Of a stretch of DNA of 17,337 nucleotides, positions 1-6,997 are shown one piece after another. The stretch is taken from contig JADGAE010000013.1 of assembly GCA_015232165.1 (NCBI GenBank), positions 1 through 17,337 of the forward strand. The letters are read 5' to 3'. The notes under the pieces were generated by a model. The model ran no database searches and was not told the origin of the DNA. It saw nothing but the letters and a program-made list of their open reading frames with translations. Made by a program: the position numbers and the translations under genes. The stretch comes from Nitrospirota bacterium. GTDB lineage: Bacteria > Nitrospirota > Thermodesulfovibrionia > Thermodesulfovibrionales > Magnetobacteriaceae. The number at the start of each line of letters is the position of its first letter. The stretch's first letter is position 1.

Positions 1-48
1 CTTAAGGAGATAATGAAAAGGGAGGTTGGGATTAAATGGCTGAAATAA
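1..48 (+). CDS. Possible C-terminal tail of an upstream gene, overlapping the infB start (partial)
   Basis: Frame 1 is open from the window edge for 15 codons ([15 protein letters not shown]) and stops with TAA at 46-48, which is 13 nt inside infB. Such an overlap would suit the last gene of a nusA-ylxR/ylxQ-infB type operon, where the gene just before infB is usually a small RNA-binding protein of the YlxR or L7Ae family. The fragment is far too short to assign to a family. The alternative is that this is chance reading and the stretch is only the infB leader. The sequence AAGGAG at 4-9 lies just before an ATG at 13 in this same frame, so it could also be a 11-codon leader ORF. Confidence 0.35.
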   Translation, partial: LKEIMKREVGIKWLK

Positions 49-2348
49 GGATATATGATCTTGCTAAGAACCTTGGTGTTACCAATAAAGAGGTACTCAG
101 CGTTTTAAGGAAACTAGGGATTGAGGGTAAGACTCACTCCTCCGGGGTTTTGCCTGAGCATGTGGATAAGATAAAAGAAGAGTTGAAACGCAGGGCAAAC
201 AGGGCTTTGCATGACAGGAGACCCGGTGTGCCCAAAAAGGACGACAAGAAACACCACCCCGTCGCGGGAGAAAAAAAGCCCGTGAAAGAGGCTCCCGTGA
301 AAGAGCCGCCGCCAAAAGAAACCGTGGAGAAAAAAACAACCGCACCAACAACGGAGCTGGAAGAAGACATAGAGATACTCGATAGATTTAAAAAGAAGGT
401 GGACCTCGAAAAAGTTGAAAAGATAAAGCCCAAGATCAGCATGCAGCGAGCCTTCCAGTCTATAAGGAAGGTGGAGCAAAAGAAGGTCTTTGACACCTCG
501 GCGGGTAAATCCAAGATGTTAAAGATGCGCCCCTTCGGCAAGTACCCCCACCACAAGCAACAACAACAGCAGCAACAACAGGCCATCACGGCACCCAGGA
601 AGAAAATAATAAAGATACAGGAAGGCACAACGGTAAGCGAGTTTGCCAGGACAATAGGACAAAAGGTGGCCGAGGTCATAAAGAAGTTCATGGAGCTTGG
701 CATAATGACCACGATCAATCAGCCAATCGACCTCGATGCGGCTATCCTGGTATCGGAATCTTTTGGCGTCAAGGTGGAGCCGATGCAGGTGGAGGACATA
801 GAGACGGTCGTAACGCAGGAGCAGCCAGGCGACCTCCGACTAAGACCCCCCGTGGTGACCATCATGGGACACGTTGACCACGGCAAGACCTCCCTATTGG
901 ACGCCATAAGAGAGACAAAGGTGACCGAAACCGAGGCCGGAGGTATCACCCAGCACATCGGGGCATATAAGGTTACCCTCAGGGGCAAGGAGATCGTGTT
1001 TCTGGATACGCCCGGCCATGAGGCCTTTACCGCAATGAGGGCAAGGGGGGCCAAGGTCACGGATATCGTCGTCCTGGTGGTGGCCGCCGATGACGGCGTT
1101 ATGCCCCAGACGATTGAGGCCATTGACCATGCCAAGGCGGCAGCAGTGGCTATAGTTGTGGCCATTAACAAGATAGACAAGCCCAATGCCGACATCAACA
1201 GGGTCAAACAGGAGTTGGCAGAGCACGGGGTGGTGCCCGAGGATTGGGGCGGTAAAAACATCTTTGTGGAGGTCTCGGCCAAGAAGCGCGTTGGTATCGG
1301 GGACCTGCTTGAGATGATCATCCTGCAGGCTGAGATGATGGAGCTCAAAGCCAATCCTGACAGGTACTCAAAGGGTATAATCATTGAATCACGGCTGGAT
1401 AAAGGTCGCGGTGCCATAGCCACCGTGTTGATCCAGTCGGGGACGTTGCGCGTGGGGGATATCTTTGTCACGGGGATGAGTTTTGGCCGTGTGCGTGCCC
1501 TTATTGACGACGTGGGTGCAAAGATAGTGGAGGCAACACCCTCGACCCCTGTGGAGGTGATCGGGTTTTCCGAGGTGCCGATGCCGGGGGAGATATTTAT
1601 GGTCGTTGAGGATGAAAAGAAGGCCAGGCAGATTTCCATGCTGCGCAAGCAAAAGACACAACTGGTACAGGCAACCCCCGCTAAAAAACTCAGCCTCGAT
1701 GAGCTGTATGCACGCATAAAGGAACAACAGATAAAGGAACTCAACATCATCATCAAGGCGGATGTCCAAGGCTCTGCCGAGGCCATAAAGTCCTCCCTTG
1801 AGGGGATCAAGCATGCCGAGGTCAAGGTCAAGGTCATACATATGTCGATGGGTGGCATTAATGAGTCCGACGTCATGTTGGCGGCAGCTTCCACGGCCAT
1901 AATCATTGGTTTTAATGTCAGGGCCGACGTAAAGGCCGCCAAGCTGGCCGAACGGGAAGGCGTTGATATCAGATTTTACAACATAATATATGACGCCATA
2001 GAGGATGTCAAGAAGGCCCTTGAGGGTCTCCTGGAGCCAACCCTGAAGGAAACCATCCTGGGAACCGCCGAGGTAAAACAAACCTTCGTTATATCAAAGA
2101 TTGGTACCGTGGCTGGATGTCAGGTGATTGAGGGCATCATACAGCGCTCCAGTGAGGGCATAAGGGTTATCCGCGACAATATCGTGATCTATGAGGGAAA
2201 GATTGCCACACTCAAGAGGCATAAGGATGACGTCAAAGAGGCGCAGAAGGGCTATGAGTGTGGCATCCTCGTTGATAACTTTAACGACATCAAGGTCGGC
2301 GATACGCTGGAGAACTACAAGATCGAAAAGATAGCCACCAAACTATGA
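36..2348 (+). CDS. infB: Translation initiation factor IF-2
   Basis: IF2 is the cytoplasmic GTPase that brings fMet-tRNA to the 30S subunit and promotes subunit joining. The start is ATG with GGAGG at 21-25, 10 nt upstream. The 770 residues show an IF2 N-terminal helical domain (about 1-50), a basic and charged linker, a second IF2N-like domain (about 195-250), then the GTPase domain. G1 is GHVDHGKT at 278-285, G3 is DTPGH at 324-328, G4 is NKID at 378-381 and G5 is SAK at 414-416. Domains II, III and the tRNA-binding C-terminal barrel follow to the end and all look intact. The length is ordinary for bacterial IF2. The odd point is a run of eight glutamines at residues 175-182 in the linker. 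It heads a compact cluster with the DUF503, rbfA, nrnA-like and truB genes, a standard grouping of ribosome and RNA maturation functions. Confidence 0.98.
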   Translation: MAEIRIYDLAKNLGVTNKEVLSVLRKLGIEGKTHSSGVLPEHVDKIKEELKRRANRALHDRRPGVPKKDDKKHHPVAGEKKPVKEAPVKEPPPKETVEKKTTAPTTELEEDIEILDRFKKKVDLEKVEKIKPKISMQRAFQSIRKVEQKKVFDTSAGKSKMLKMRPFGKYPHHKQQQQQQQQAITAPRKKIIKIQEGTTVSEFARTIGQKVAEVIKKFMELGIMTTINQPIDLDAAILVSESFGVKVEPMQVEDIETVVTQEQPGDLRLRPPVVTIMGHVDHGKTSLLDAIRETKVTETEAGGITQHIGAYKVTLRGKEIVFLDTPGHEAFTAMRARGAKVTDIVVLVVAADDGVMPQTIEAIDHAKAAAVAIVVAINKIDKPNADINRVKQELAEHGVVPEDWGGKNIFVEVSAKKRVGIGDLLEMIILQAEMMELKANPDRYSKGIIIESRLDKGRGAIATVLIQSGTLRVGDIFVTGMSFGRVRALIDDVGAKIVEATPSTPVEVIGFSEVPMPGEIFMVVEDEKKARQISMLRKQKTQLVQATPAKKLSLDELYARIKEQQIKELNIIIKADVQGSAEAIKSSLEGIKHAEVKVKVIHMSMGGINESDVMLAAASTAIIIGFNVRADVKAAKLAEREGVDIRFYNIIYDAIEDVKKALEGLLEPTLKETILGTAEVKQTFVISKIGTVAGCQVIEGIIQRSSEGIRVIRDNIVIYEGKIATLKRHKDDVKEAQKGYECGILVDNFNDIKVGDTLENYKIEKIATKL

Positions 2349-2363
2349 TTTTATAGCTAAAGG

Positions 2364-2387
2364 GGGTGTTGTTTTTCCAAGACACCC
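2364..2387 (+). other. Weak stem-loop between infB and the DUF503 gene
   Basis: GGGTGT at 2364-2369 can pair with ACACCC at 2382-2387, with a G-U pair possible inside, around a loop of about 10-12 nt. No run of T follows, so it is not a convincing rho-independent terminator. It may be a processing or attenuation structure, or chance. Confidence 0.3.
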
Positions 2388-2417
2388 TTGGCATAAATAG
2401 CTTTATAAAGAGGGGGT

Positions 2418-2696
2418 ATGTTTTTAGGGACGTTGACATTTGACCTCTACATGCCGGAGGCGGACTCTCTGAAGGGAAAGAGGTTTATAGTTAAGTCGCT
2501 CAAGGACAGGCTGAGAAAGCGGTTTAATGTCTCGGTTGCCGAGGACGCAAACGACCTCTGGCAGCGTGCCACCCTGTGGGTGGTGTGTGTCTCAAACGAC
2601 GGCCGGCACCTCGACAGCACGATGCAGGGCATCAGAGGCATGCTCGAAAAAGAACCCCTTATCGAAATACTCAATTGTACGGCTGATGTCAGCTAG
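2418..2696 (+). CDS. DUF503 family protein (YlxP-like)
   Basis: This is a small 92-residue protein of the DUF503/YlxP family. The family is commonly encoded between infB and rbfA, and one member has been linked to ribosome maturation; its biochemical role is not established. The family pattern is clear: a first beta strand, then SLKGKR at about 17-22, RFNVSVAE at about 35-42 and the hallmark DLWQRA at about 46-51, followed by VSNDGRH. The start is ATG with a purine-rich AGAGGGGG just upstream. The segment between SVAE and DLWQRA is three residues (DAN); from memory the usual spacing is four, so one residue may be missing from a loop. The gene lies 69 nt after infB and 65 nt before rbfA, and is probably co-transcribed with both. 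Confidence 0.9.
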   Translation: MFLGTLTFDLYMPEADSLKGKRFIVKSLKDRLRKRFNVSVAEDANDLWQRATLWVVCVSNDGRHLDSTMQGIRGMLEKEPLIEILNCTADVS

Positions 2697-2761
2697 CAGA
2701 TAGGGTATAAATTGACATTGCCAAAATAACAGTCAAAGGAATATAGCAGGAGGGATATGTT

Positions 2762-3112
2762 ATGTTACCATACAGGCGAAGTCAGCGGGTGGGCGATCTA
2801 CTCAGGCGTGAGGTCTCCGATATTATCCTGACCAGGGTGAAGGACCCGCGTATTGGTTTCATCACGGTGACGGATGTGGAGCTGACCGATGATCTGAAGG
2901 TGGCGCGCGTGTATGTCAGCGTGCTTAACAGCGATCAGATTGAGCATACGTTGAAGGTACTGCGTCGTGCGACGGGTTTTATCCGTCACGAGCTGGCCAT
3001 GAGCGTGGACCTCAGACGCATACCGGCGCTGGAGTTTTTCGGTGACCGATCCATAGAGTATGGAAGCAAGATTGATGGCATCCTAAGACAGATAAAGGAG
3101 GACGAAGATTGA
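2762..3112 (+). CDS. rbfA: Ribosome-binding factor A
   Basis: RbfA is a small single KH-type domain protein that binds the immature 30S subunit and helps the late processing and folding of 16S rRNA. The 116 residues start with the typical RSQRVGDLLRREVSDII helix region, then DPRIGFITVTDVELT and the LKVARVYVSVL strand, and end with the RIPALEFFGDRSIEYG segment that is diagnostic for the family. The ATG at 2762 has a strong AGGAGGG at 2748-2754 with 7 nt spacing. Another ATG at 2757 is out of frame. The stop codon overlaps the next start in a TGATG, which suggests translational coupling with the phosphoesterase gene. Confidence 0.96.
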   Translation: MLPYRRSQRVGDLLRREVSDIILTRVKDPRIGFITVTDVELTDDLKVARVYVSVLNSDQIEHTLKVLRRATGFIRHELAMSVDLRRIPALEFFGDRSIEYGSKIDGILRQIKEDED

Positions 3113-4110
3113 TGCCGGCGCAAGACAGTTGGCAGGCACCGGAGGCGGTGGTATCACATGGAAGGTGTCCTGATGGGCTTGTATCGTATCTCAAGGAGAC
3201 GGATGATTTTCGGATAGTGGTTCACGTATTTCCCGATGGCGATGCGATAGGCTCTGCGCTGGCGTTGTCTCTGGGGCTTAGGGCGATGGGCAAGCGGGCC
3301 ACCGTCTACACAAAGGACGACATACCGCAGATGTTTGGATACCTGCCGTCAGTGGAGGACTTCAGGGGCATAACCCTCATCGCTGAGACGGACACCGCCG
3401 ATGCAACGCTCATCGTGGTTGATTGCAACTCGCCACAGCGGGCGGGGTTGTCGGAGGTGCGGTTTAAAAAGACGATTGTGATAGACCATCACGTAACCGA
3501 AACGGACTTTGGGGATATCAGGTGGGTCAAGCCAGATTATCCGGCCACCGGACTTATGGTGTACTTTTTGTTAAAGGACTTGGGGGTCAATATCACCACG
3601 GAGATAGCCACAAACATCTATACGGCCCTGTGTATTGATACCGGGACATTCAGGTTTTCCAACACAACGGCGGAGACCCTGCAGGTGGCCGCAGACCTGG
3701 TTAATGCCGGGGTCAATCCCTCCGCGGTGGCCAATTATATATACAACACCTGGAGTGAGGCAAGGTTTCTGCTTCTAAAGAACGTGCTTAACTCCGTGGA
3801 GATACACAACAAGCTGGCGATGACGTTCATTACCGAGGCTATGCTCAGGGAAACCGGGGCAAGATCGGAGGACTCTGATAACTTTGTCAACTTCCCGATA
3901 ATGATCGAGAGTGTTTCGGTGTCGGCGTTGTTTAAGGAGATCGGCCCCGATAAGTGGAAGGTAAGCCTGCGTTGCCAGGGCGATGTTGACGTCTCGCTCA
4001 TAGCCCGGGAGTTCGGTGGAGGAGGACACAGGAATGCCGCAGGCTTCAGGATCACTGGCAGCCTCGTCAGCATCAAACAGAGGTTGATACTGTCATTCAG
4101 CGGCGGGTAA
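3112..4110 (+). CDS. nrnA: DHH/DHHA1 phosphoesterase, NrnA-like oligoribonuclease / pAp phosphatase
   Basis: Members of this family hydrolyse nanoRNA, linear dinucleotides or 3'-phosphoadenosine 5'-phosphate in the cytoplasm with metal ions. The metal-binding motifs are all visible: DGDAIGS at residues 42-48, VVDCNSP near 103-109, DHH at 125-127, and CIDTGTFRFSNT in the middle. The C-terminal DHHA1 domain carries the substrate-binding GGGGH at 302-306 and NAAGF after it. The protein is 332 residues, normal for NrnA. I chose ATG 3112, which overlaps the rbfA stop as TGATG, with AAAGGAGG at 3094-3101. A TTG at 3109 would add one residue and cannot be excluded. Placement between rbfA and truB is the usual one for bacterial nrnA. 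Which substrate it prefers cannot be read from the sequence. Confidence 0.92.
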   Translation: MPAQDSWQAPEAVVSHGRCPDGLVSYLKETDDFRIVVHVFPDGDAIGSALALSLGLRAMGKRATVYTKDDIPQMFGYLPSVEDFRGITLIAETDTADATLIVVDCNSPQRAGLSEVRFKKTIVIDHHVTETDFGDIRWVKPDYPATGLMVYFLLKDLGVNITTEIATNIYTALCIDTGTFRFSNTTAETLQVAADLVNAGVNPSAVANYIYNTWSEARFLLLKNVLNSVEIHNKLAMTFITEAMLRETGARSEDSDNFVNFPIMIESVSVSALFKEIGPDKWKVSLRCQGDVDVSLIAREFGGGGHRNAAGFRITGSLVSIKQRLILSFSGG

Positions 4111-4146
4111 GAAGAAAAAGAAAGAAGGGAAGAAGAAGGGAAGAAG
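4109..4146 (+). repeat. 38-nt purine-only tract with 11-nt period
   Basis: Starting in the stop codon of the nrnA-like gene, the + strand is purine-only from 4109 to 4146. Within it the 14-mer AAGAAGGGAAGAAG occurs at 4122-4135 and again at 4133-4146, giving a perfect period of 11 nt. Purine-rich runs of this kind can form triplex DNA or R-loops; whether this one does is unknown. It leads directly into the palindrome chain that follows. Confidence 0.75.
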
Positions 4147-4147
4147 C

Positions 4148-4226
4148 AAGGAGGGCGGCTCCGCCCCCTCCTTGACCGCCCCCGCAAGGGGACCAGTCCC
4201 CCACTGAGCCGGGGGTCGCTGACCCC
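4148..4226. repeat. Chain of GC-rich palindromes (REP-like intergenic element, part 1)
   Basis: Three stem-loops follow each other. The first spans 4148-4173: AAGGA pairs with TCCTT on the outside (CC bulge) and GGGCGG (4153-4158) with CCGCCC (4161-4166) inside. The second is GGGGAC (4188-4193) with GTCCCC (4196-4201). An exclusive alternative pairs the CCCC at 4180-4183 with GGGG at 4188-4191 around a GCAA tetraloop. The third is GGGGTC (4212-4217) with GACCCC (4221-4226) around GCT. GACCCC is then repeated directly as GACCCC at 4229-4234. No T-run follows any stem, so this is not an ordinary terminator. The pattern resembles dispersed palindromic intergenic repeats. Confidence 0.7.
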
Positions 4227-4290
4227 TTGACCCCGTTATGCGATGGCTTGAGGTTAGGTTCGGGGGGTTGGTGGAAGGTTGCGTGGGAAT

Positions 4291-4319
4291 GGATGACGGG
4301 TCGTCCCGACCCGTCATCC
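4291..4319. repeat. Perfect 13-bp inverted repeat with 3-nt loop upstream of truB
   Basis: GGATGACGGGTCG at 4291-4303 is the exact reverse complement of 4307-4319, with TCC as the loop. This would be a very stable hairpin in RNA and a cruciform candidate in DNA. It ends 37 nt before the truB ATG. No T-run follows it, so a simple terminator is unlikely. It may be part of a repeat element together with the stems at 4148-4226 and 4326-4338, or a protein-binding or RNA-processing site. Confidence 0.8.
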
Positions 4320-4325
4320 GTTTGC

Positions 4326-4338
4326 CTGCCTTCGGCAG
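4326..4338. repeat. Short 5-bp hairpin just upstream of truB
   Basis: CTGCC at 4326-4330 pairs with GGCAG at 4334-4338 around TTC. It lies 7 nt after the large inverted repeat and 18 nt before the truB start, in the place where a Shine-Dalgarno would be expected nearby. Confidence 0.55.
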
Positions 4339-4356
4339 ATTTAAGATTATGATCAT

Positions 4357-5250
4357 ATGAGCATGAACGTCGTCATCAACGTAGACAAGCCGCAAGGATT
4401 GACATCGCACGTGGTCTGCCGGCGCGTCAGAACGGAGCTTGGGGTCAACAAGACGGGGCACACGGGGACACTTGACCCACTGGCTACGGGGGTACTCCTG
4501 GTCTGCTGCAATAGGGCTACGAAGCTCGTGGACTACCTCGTTGGCCTGGACAAGGAGTACGTCGTCCGAATGAAACTCGGCGTGGAGACCGACACACTCG
4601 ACGGTGAGGGTTTGCCGGTGAAGGAGATGCCCGTGCCGCCTCTTACGACTTCGGTCATAGAGGACGCCCTGGGCAAGTACATTGGAGAGATCATGCAGAC
4701 GCCGCCGATGTACAGCGCCATAAAGATGGGCGGAGTGCCACTCTATAAGATGGCAAGGAACGGTCTTGAGGTCGAACGAAAGGCCAGACGTGTTAATATC
4801 CGGGAGATCGAACTTATGCAATTGGCCCCTCCCTTTGTTGAGCTTCGGGTGTCGTGTTCAAAGGGGGTCTATATACGCACGCTGTGTTGTGACATCGCAA
4901 GGGATATCGGCACTTGCGGGTACGTTGACAGCCTCCGGCGGACGCGCGTGGGCGGTTTTGACGTCGCCCAGGCATTGCAATTGGGGCAACTGAGCAAATC
5001 TGACTTGTCGGCAAACACCGGCATAGGATACCACAGCATGGACGACGCCCTCGGTCACCTTCGGGAGGTGACGTTGACCTCCGATGAGGTACGGAGACTG
5101 ACAAACGGTCGGACGCTTGCCGGTATGGCATCGGTGCTGCAAGAGGGACAGCACATGAGGGTGAAGGGCCCCGACGGGAGGTTCGTGGCAGTTGCCTCGG
5201 TAACGGGCGAAGGTATCAGGATGAGCGCCCTTCTTTCCGATGTAACCTAA
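4357..5250 (+). CDS. truB: tRNA pseudouridine(55) synthase
   Basis: TruB converts U55 in the T-loop of most tRNAs to pseudouridine. The 297 residues begin with the family pattern INVDKPQGLTSH. The catalytic motif GHTGTLDPLATG spans 34-45, with the catalytic aspartate at 40. YSAIKMGGVPLYKMAR starts at 119, and CSKGVYIRTL (about 167-176) is the conserved core segment. A PUA-like tail ends the protein (DEVRRLTNGRTL and onwards). The frame is closed by TAA at 4342, so the start must lie after it. ATG 4357 is taken, and ATG 4363 is an in-frame alternative. Neither has a clear Shine-Dalgarno. The 246-nt gap before it holds a purine tract and several hairpins, so truB may have its own expression or depend on read-through. 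It is followed by the pil operon rather than by rpsO or ribF. Confidence 0.96.
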   Translation: MSMNVVINVDKPQGLTSHVVCRRVRTELGVNKTGHTGTLDPLATGVLLVCCNRATKLVDYLVGLDKEYVVRMKLGVETDTLDGEGLPVKEMPVPPLTTSVIEDALGKYIGEIMQTPPMYSAIKMGGVPLYKMARNGLEVERKARRVNIREIELMQLAPPFVELRVSCSKGVYIRTLCCDIARDIGTCGYVDSLRRTRVGGFDVAQALQLGQLSKSDLSANTGIGYHSMDDALGHLREVTLTSDEVRRLTNGRTLAGMASVLQEGQHMRVKGPDGRFVAVASVTGEGIRMSALLSDVT

Positions 5251-5251
5251 T

Positions 5252-5285
5252 ACTTAAAGTTAAGTTTTAAGATAAGTTCTTAAGT
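5252..5285. promoter_or_regulatory. AT-rich TTAA repeat cluster upstream of the pilM promoter, possible operator
   Basis: TTAA occurs at 5254-5257, 5260-5263, 5267-5270 and 5280-5283. ACTTAA (5252-5257), AG, TTAAGT (5260-5265) is a perfect inverted repeat. A second TTAAGT at 5280-5285 can also pair with the first ACTTAA. The cluster lies about 60-95 nt before the predicted pilM transcription start, a usual place for an activator site. No known regulator is assigned. Confidence 0.4.
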
Positions 5286-5290
5286 GACTA

Positions 5291-5308
5291 TAAAAAAATA
5301 AAAAAAAC
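5291..5308 (+). promoter_or_regulatory. A-tract, UP-like element before the pilM -35 box
   Basis: The 18 nt directly before the -35 region are A except for one T, following a TATA. An A/T-rich tract in this position is what RNA polymerase alpha-subunit binding sites (UP elements) look like. On this strand it is not a terminator for truB, because terminators need a T-run. Confidence 0.5.
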
Positions 5309-5310
5309 AC

Positions 5311-5339
5311 TTGACAAGAAATTTTTACTGTGGTATAAC
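5311..5339 (+). promoter_or_regulatory. Strong sigma-70-type promoter of the pil operon, predicted leaderless start
   Basis: The -35 box is a perfect TTGACA at 5311-5316. After a 17-nt spacer comes TATAAC at 5334-5339 (five of six consensus bases). It is preceded by TGG at 5331-5333, so it forms an extended -10 (TGnTATAAC). Counting the last -10 base as -7 puts +1 at 5346, which is exactly the A of the pilM ATG. No Shine-Dalgarno lies between the -10 box and the ATG. The prediction is a leaderless pilM mRNA. Confidence 0.8.
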
Positions 5340-5345
5340 ATCTCT

Positions 5346-6404
5346 ATGGTATCGTTATTTGGGTCAAAGTCGCTATTGGGTCTTGACATAGGGTCGGGAA
5401 GCATAAAGGCAGTCCAATTGAAGGACCTCAAGGATGGTCACGAGTTGGAGCTGCTGGGCATAATGCCGCTTCATCCATCCATCATAGCGGAGGACTCCAT
5501 AGCGGACACAGTCAAGCTGGGCGAGGCACTCAAAGAACTAATCAAGAAGTTTAACATAAAGACGAAAAACACCGTAATATCAATATCTGGCCATTCCTCC
5601 GTCATAATCAAACGCATAACACTGCCCGAGATGACCGAGGAGGTCTTAAACGAAAACATACGATTTGAGGCGGAACAGTACGTTCCCTTTGGCATAGAGG
5701 ACGTCAATCTCGATTATCAGATAATAGGCCCGGCAGAAGAAGCCGGCCAGATCGATGTTGTGTTGGTGGCCGTGAAAAAAGACCTGTTAAACAGCTATGT
5801 CAACGTGGTCAAGGATGCAGGTTTGGTGCCGGTGATAGTGGATGTGGATGCCTTTGCGCTTGAGAACATGTATGAGATAAATTACCACAGCAGCGAAGAG
5901 AAGAATGTGGCCCTGGTCAACGTCGGTGCAACCAACACGACTATAAATATATTGAGAAACGGTGTTTCGGCCTTTACGCGCGACAGTTCTATTGGCAGCA
6001 AGATACACACGGAGACGCTTATGCGTGAGCTTGAGGTAAACATAGAGGCGGCAGAAAAACTCAAACGCGGTCAGGAGGCCGACGGGATATCGGCAGTGAA
6101 GGCGGAGGCCGTCATAAACTCGGCATCGGAGGAGATTGTCATGGAGATAACCCGTTCGCTGGATTATTTCAGCGACACGCCGGATATTGGCAGCATTGAC
6201 GAGCTGATGCTCGGTGGTGGCGGAGCGATGGTGAAGGGCTTTAAGGAGCTGATAACCGAGCGGACGGGGCTTACCGTAACACTTATGAATCCATTCAGCA
6301 AGATAAAGATATCCAAGCAGTTGGATGCCAAGTACGTGGAATCGGTGGCTCCTTTGGCAGCCGTAGCCGTGGGATTGGCCCTGAGGAGGGTTGGAGACAG
6401 ATGA
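5346..6404 (+). CDS. pilM: Type IV pilus assembly protein PilM (actin-like ATPase)
   Basis: PilM is a cytoplasmic actin-fold protein that binds ATP and the N-terminal tail of PilN, linking the cytoplasmic motor side to the membrane platform of the pilus machine. The 352 residues open with LLGLDIGSGSIKAVQL (phosphate-1 loop, GLDIGSGS at 12-19). A middle VGATNTTINIL segment is the second phosphate loop, and LGGGGAMVKGF near the C terminus is the adenosine loop. The length matches the family. Upstream sequence leaves no room for an earlier start and shows no ribosome binding site; the promoter predicts transcription starting at the ATG itself. Its stop overlaps the pilN start by 4 nt (ATGA), which argues for coupled translation. 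It heads the pilMNOPQ operon. Confidence 0.97.
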   Translation: MVSLFGSKSLLGLDIGSGSIKAVQLKDLKDGHELELLGIMPLHPSIIAEDSIADTVKLGEALKELIKKFNIKTKNTVISISGHSSVIIKRITLPEMTEEVLNENIRFEAEQYVPFGIEDVNLDYQIIGPAEEAGQIDVVLVAVKKDLLNSYVNVVKDAGLVPVIVDVDAFALENMYEINYHSSEEKNVALVNVGATNTTINILRNGVSAFTRDSSIGSKIHTETLMRELEVNIEAAEKLKRGQEADGISAVKAEAVINSASEEIVMEITRSLDYFSDTPDIGSIDELMLGGGGAMVKGFKELITERTGLTVTLMNPFSKIKISKQLDAKYVESVAPLAAVAVGLALRRVGDR

Positions 6405-6997
6405 TAAGAATAAATCTGCTCCCGTCAGACAAGAGGCCAAGAAAAAGGAAAAAAGCCGCCAAAGAAATCCCCACGATTATAATAGGTCTGATAGCAAGCC
6501 TGCTTATATCGCTTATAGCGGCGGGGACGGGCATATACCTGCTAAACAATAAGATTACGATGTTAACGAAGGACAAGGTCCAAAAGACGGCAAAACTGGA
6601 GACCCTGAAGCAGCAGATAAAAGAAGTCGAGGCAATGAAGAAGAAAATAGGCAAGGTGGAGGCCAATAAAAAGGCTATTGAGGAGCTGCGGGCCAATCAG
6701 AGTATTCCGGTGAGGGTTATAGACGAGATCAGCAAGGCGCTGCCCGAAAACGTATGGATAAAACTGTTGACACTCAACGGGTCAAACCTCAGTTTAGAGG
6801 GTGTTGCTATGACCAATGATGACGTCGTGACGTTTGTTAATAATTTCAAGCACTCGAAGTCATTTAAGGATACGTATCTGGTTAAAAGCCTTGAGGTGGC
6901 GGAAAAGGGAGAAAAGGACGTGGTCAAGGTGTATAGCTTTGGCATAACAATGCTTGTCGTTAATCCGGAAGCAAAGAGCGCGGAGATAAAAAGCTGA
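6401..6997 (+). CDS. pilN: Type IV pilus inner-membrane protein PilN
   Basis: PilN is a bitopic inner-membrane protein that carries the PilM-binding peptide in the cytoplasm and pairs with PilO in the periplasm. The 198 residues show the signature INLLP at 4-8, then a basic stretch (about 11-21), one transmembrane helix at about 23-48, a coiled-coil segment rich in Lys and Glu (about 50-100), and a periplasmic ferredoxin-like domain (VWIKLLTLNGSNLSLEG and onwards). All parts expected of PilN are present. It begins inside the pilM stop (ATGA) and ends in a TGATG shared with pilO, so the three genes are tightly coupled. Confidence 0.96.
   Translation: MIRINLLPSDKRPRKRKKAAKEIPTIIIGLIASLLISLIAAGTGIYLLNNKITMLTKDKVQKTAKLETLKQQIKEVEAMKKKIGKVEANKKAIEELRANQSIPVRVIDEISKALPENVWIKLLTLNGSNLSLEGVAMTNDDVVTFVNNFKHSKSFKDTYLVKSLEVAEKGEKDVVKVYSFGITMLVVNPEAKSAEIKS

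Noticed and set aside
719..1942. Long 407-residue reading frame on the minus strand inside infB
   Set aside because: It lies wholly within the intact IF2 GTPase and barrel region on the other strand, has low-complexity Ser/Thr/Ala/Ile composition typical of antisense frames, and no ribosome binding site or known motif.
2390..2402. Possible sigma-54 promoter (TGGCAT...GC) upstream of the DUF503 gene
   Set aside because: Only 8 nt separate GG and GC, and the -12 TTGC is missing.
2712..2744. TTGACA followed by an A/T-rich stretch before rbfA as a possible promoter
   Set aside because: TTGACA at 2712-2717 is perfect, but no acceptable -10 box lies 16-18 nt later; the nearest A/T hexamer is about 21 nt away.
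4148..4226. Rho-independent terminator after the nrnA-like gene
   Set aside because: The stems are strong, but none is followed by a T-run on the + strand; the A/G-rich tract before them would not serve as a terminator on the minus strand for any gene seen.
4270..4282. Possible sigma-54 promoter (GG...GC) upstream of truB
   Set aside because: The GG and GC are 9 nt apart, not the strict 10 nt, and the surrounding bases do not match TGGCAC/TTGC well.
4093..4821. 242-residue minus-strand frame covering the nrnA-truB gap and the truB start
   Set aside because: Most of it is antisense to truB, and its C-terminal part is the reverse of the purine tract and palindromes (poly-Phe/Ser/Leu). No family features.
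5787..6440. 217-residue minus-strand frame inside pilM
   Set aside because: Antisense shadow of a clear PilM coding region, with no initiation signals.
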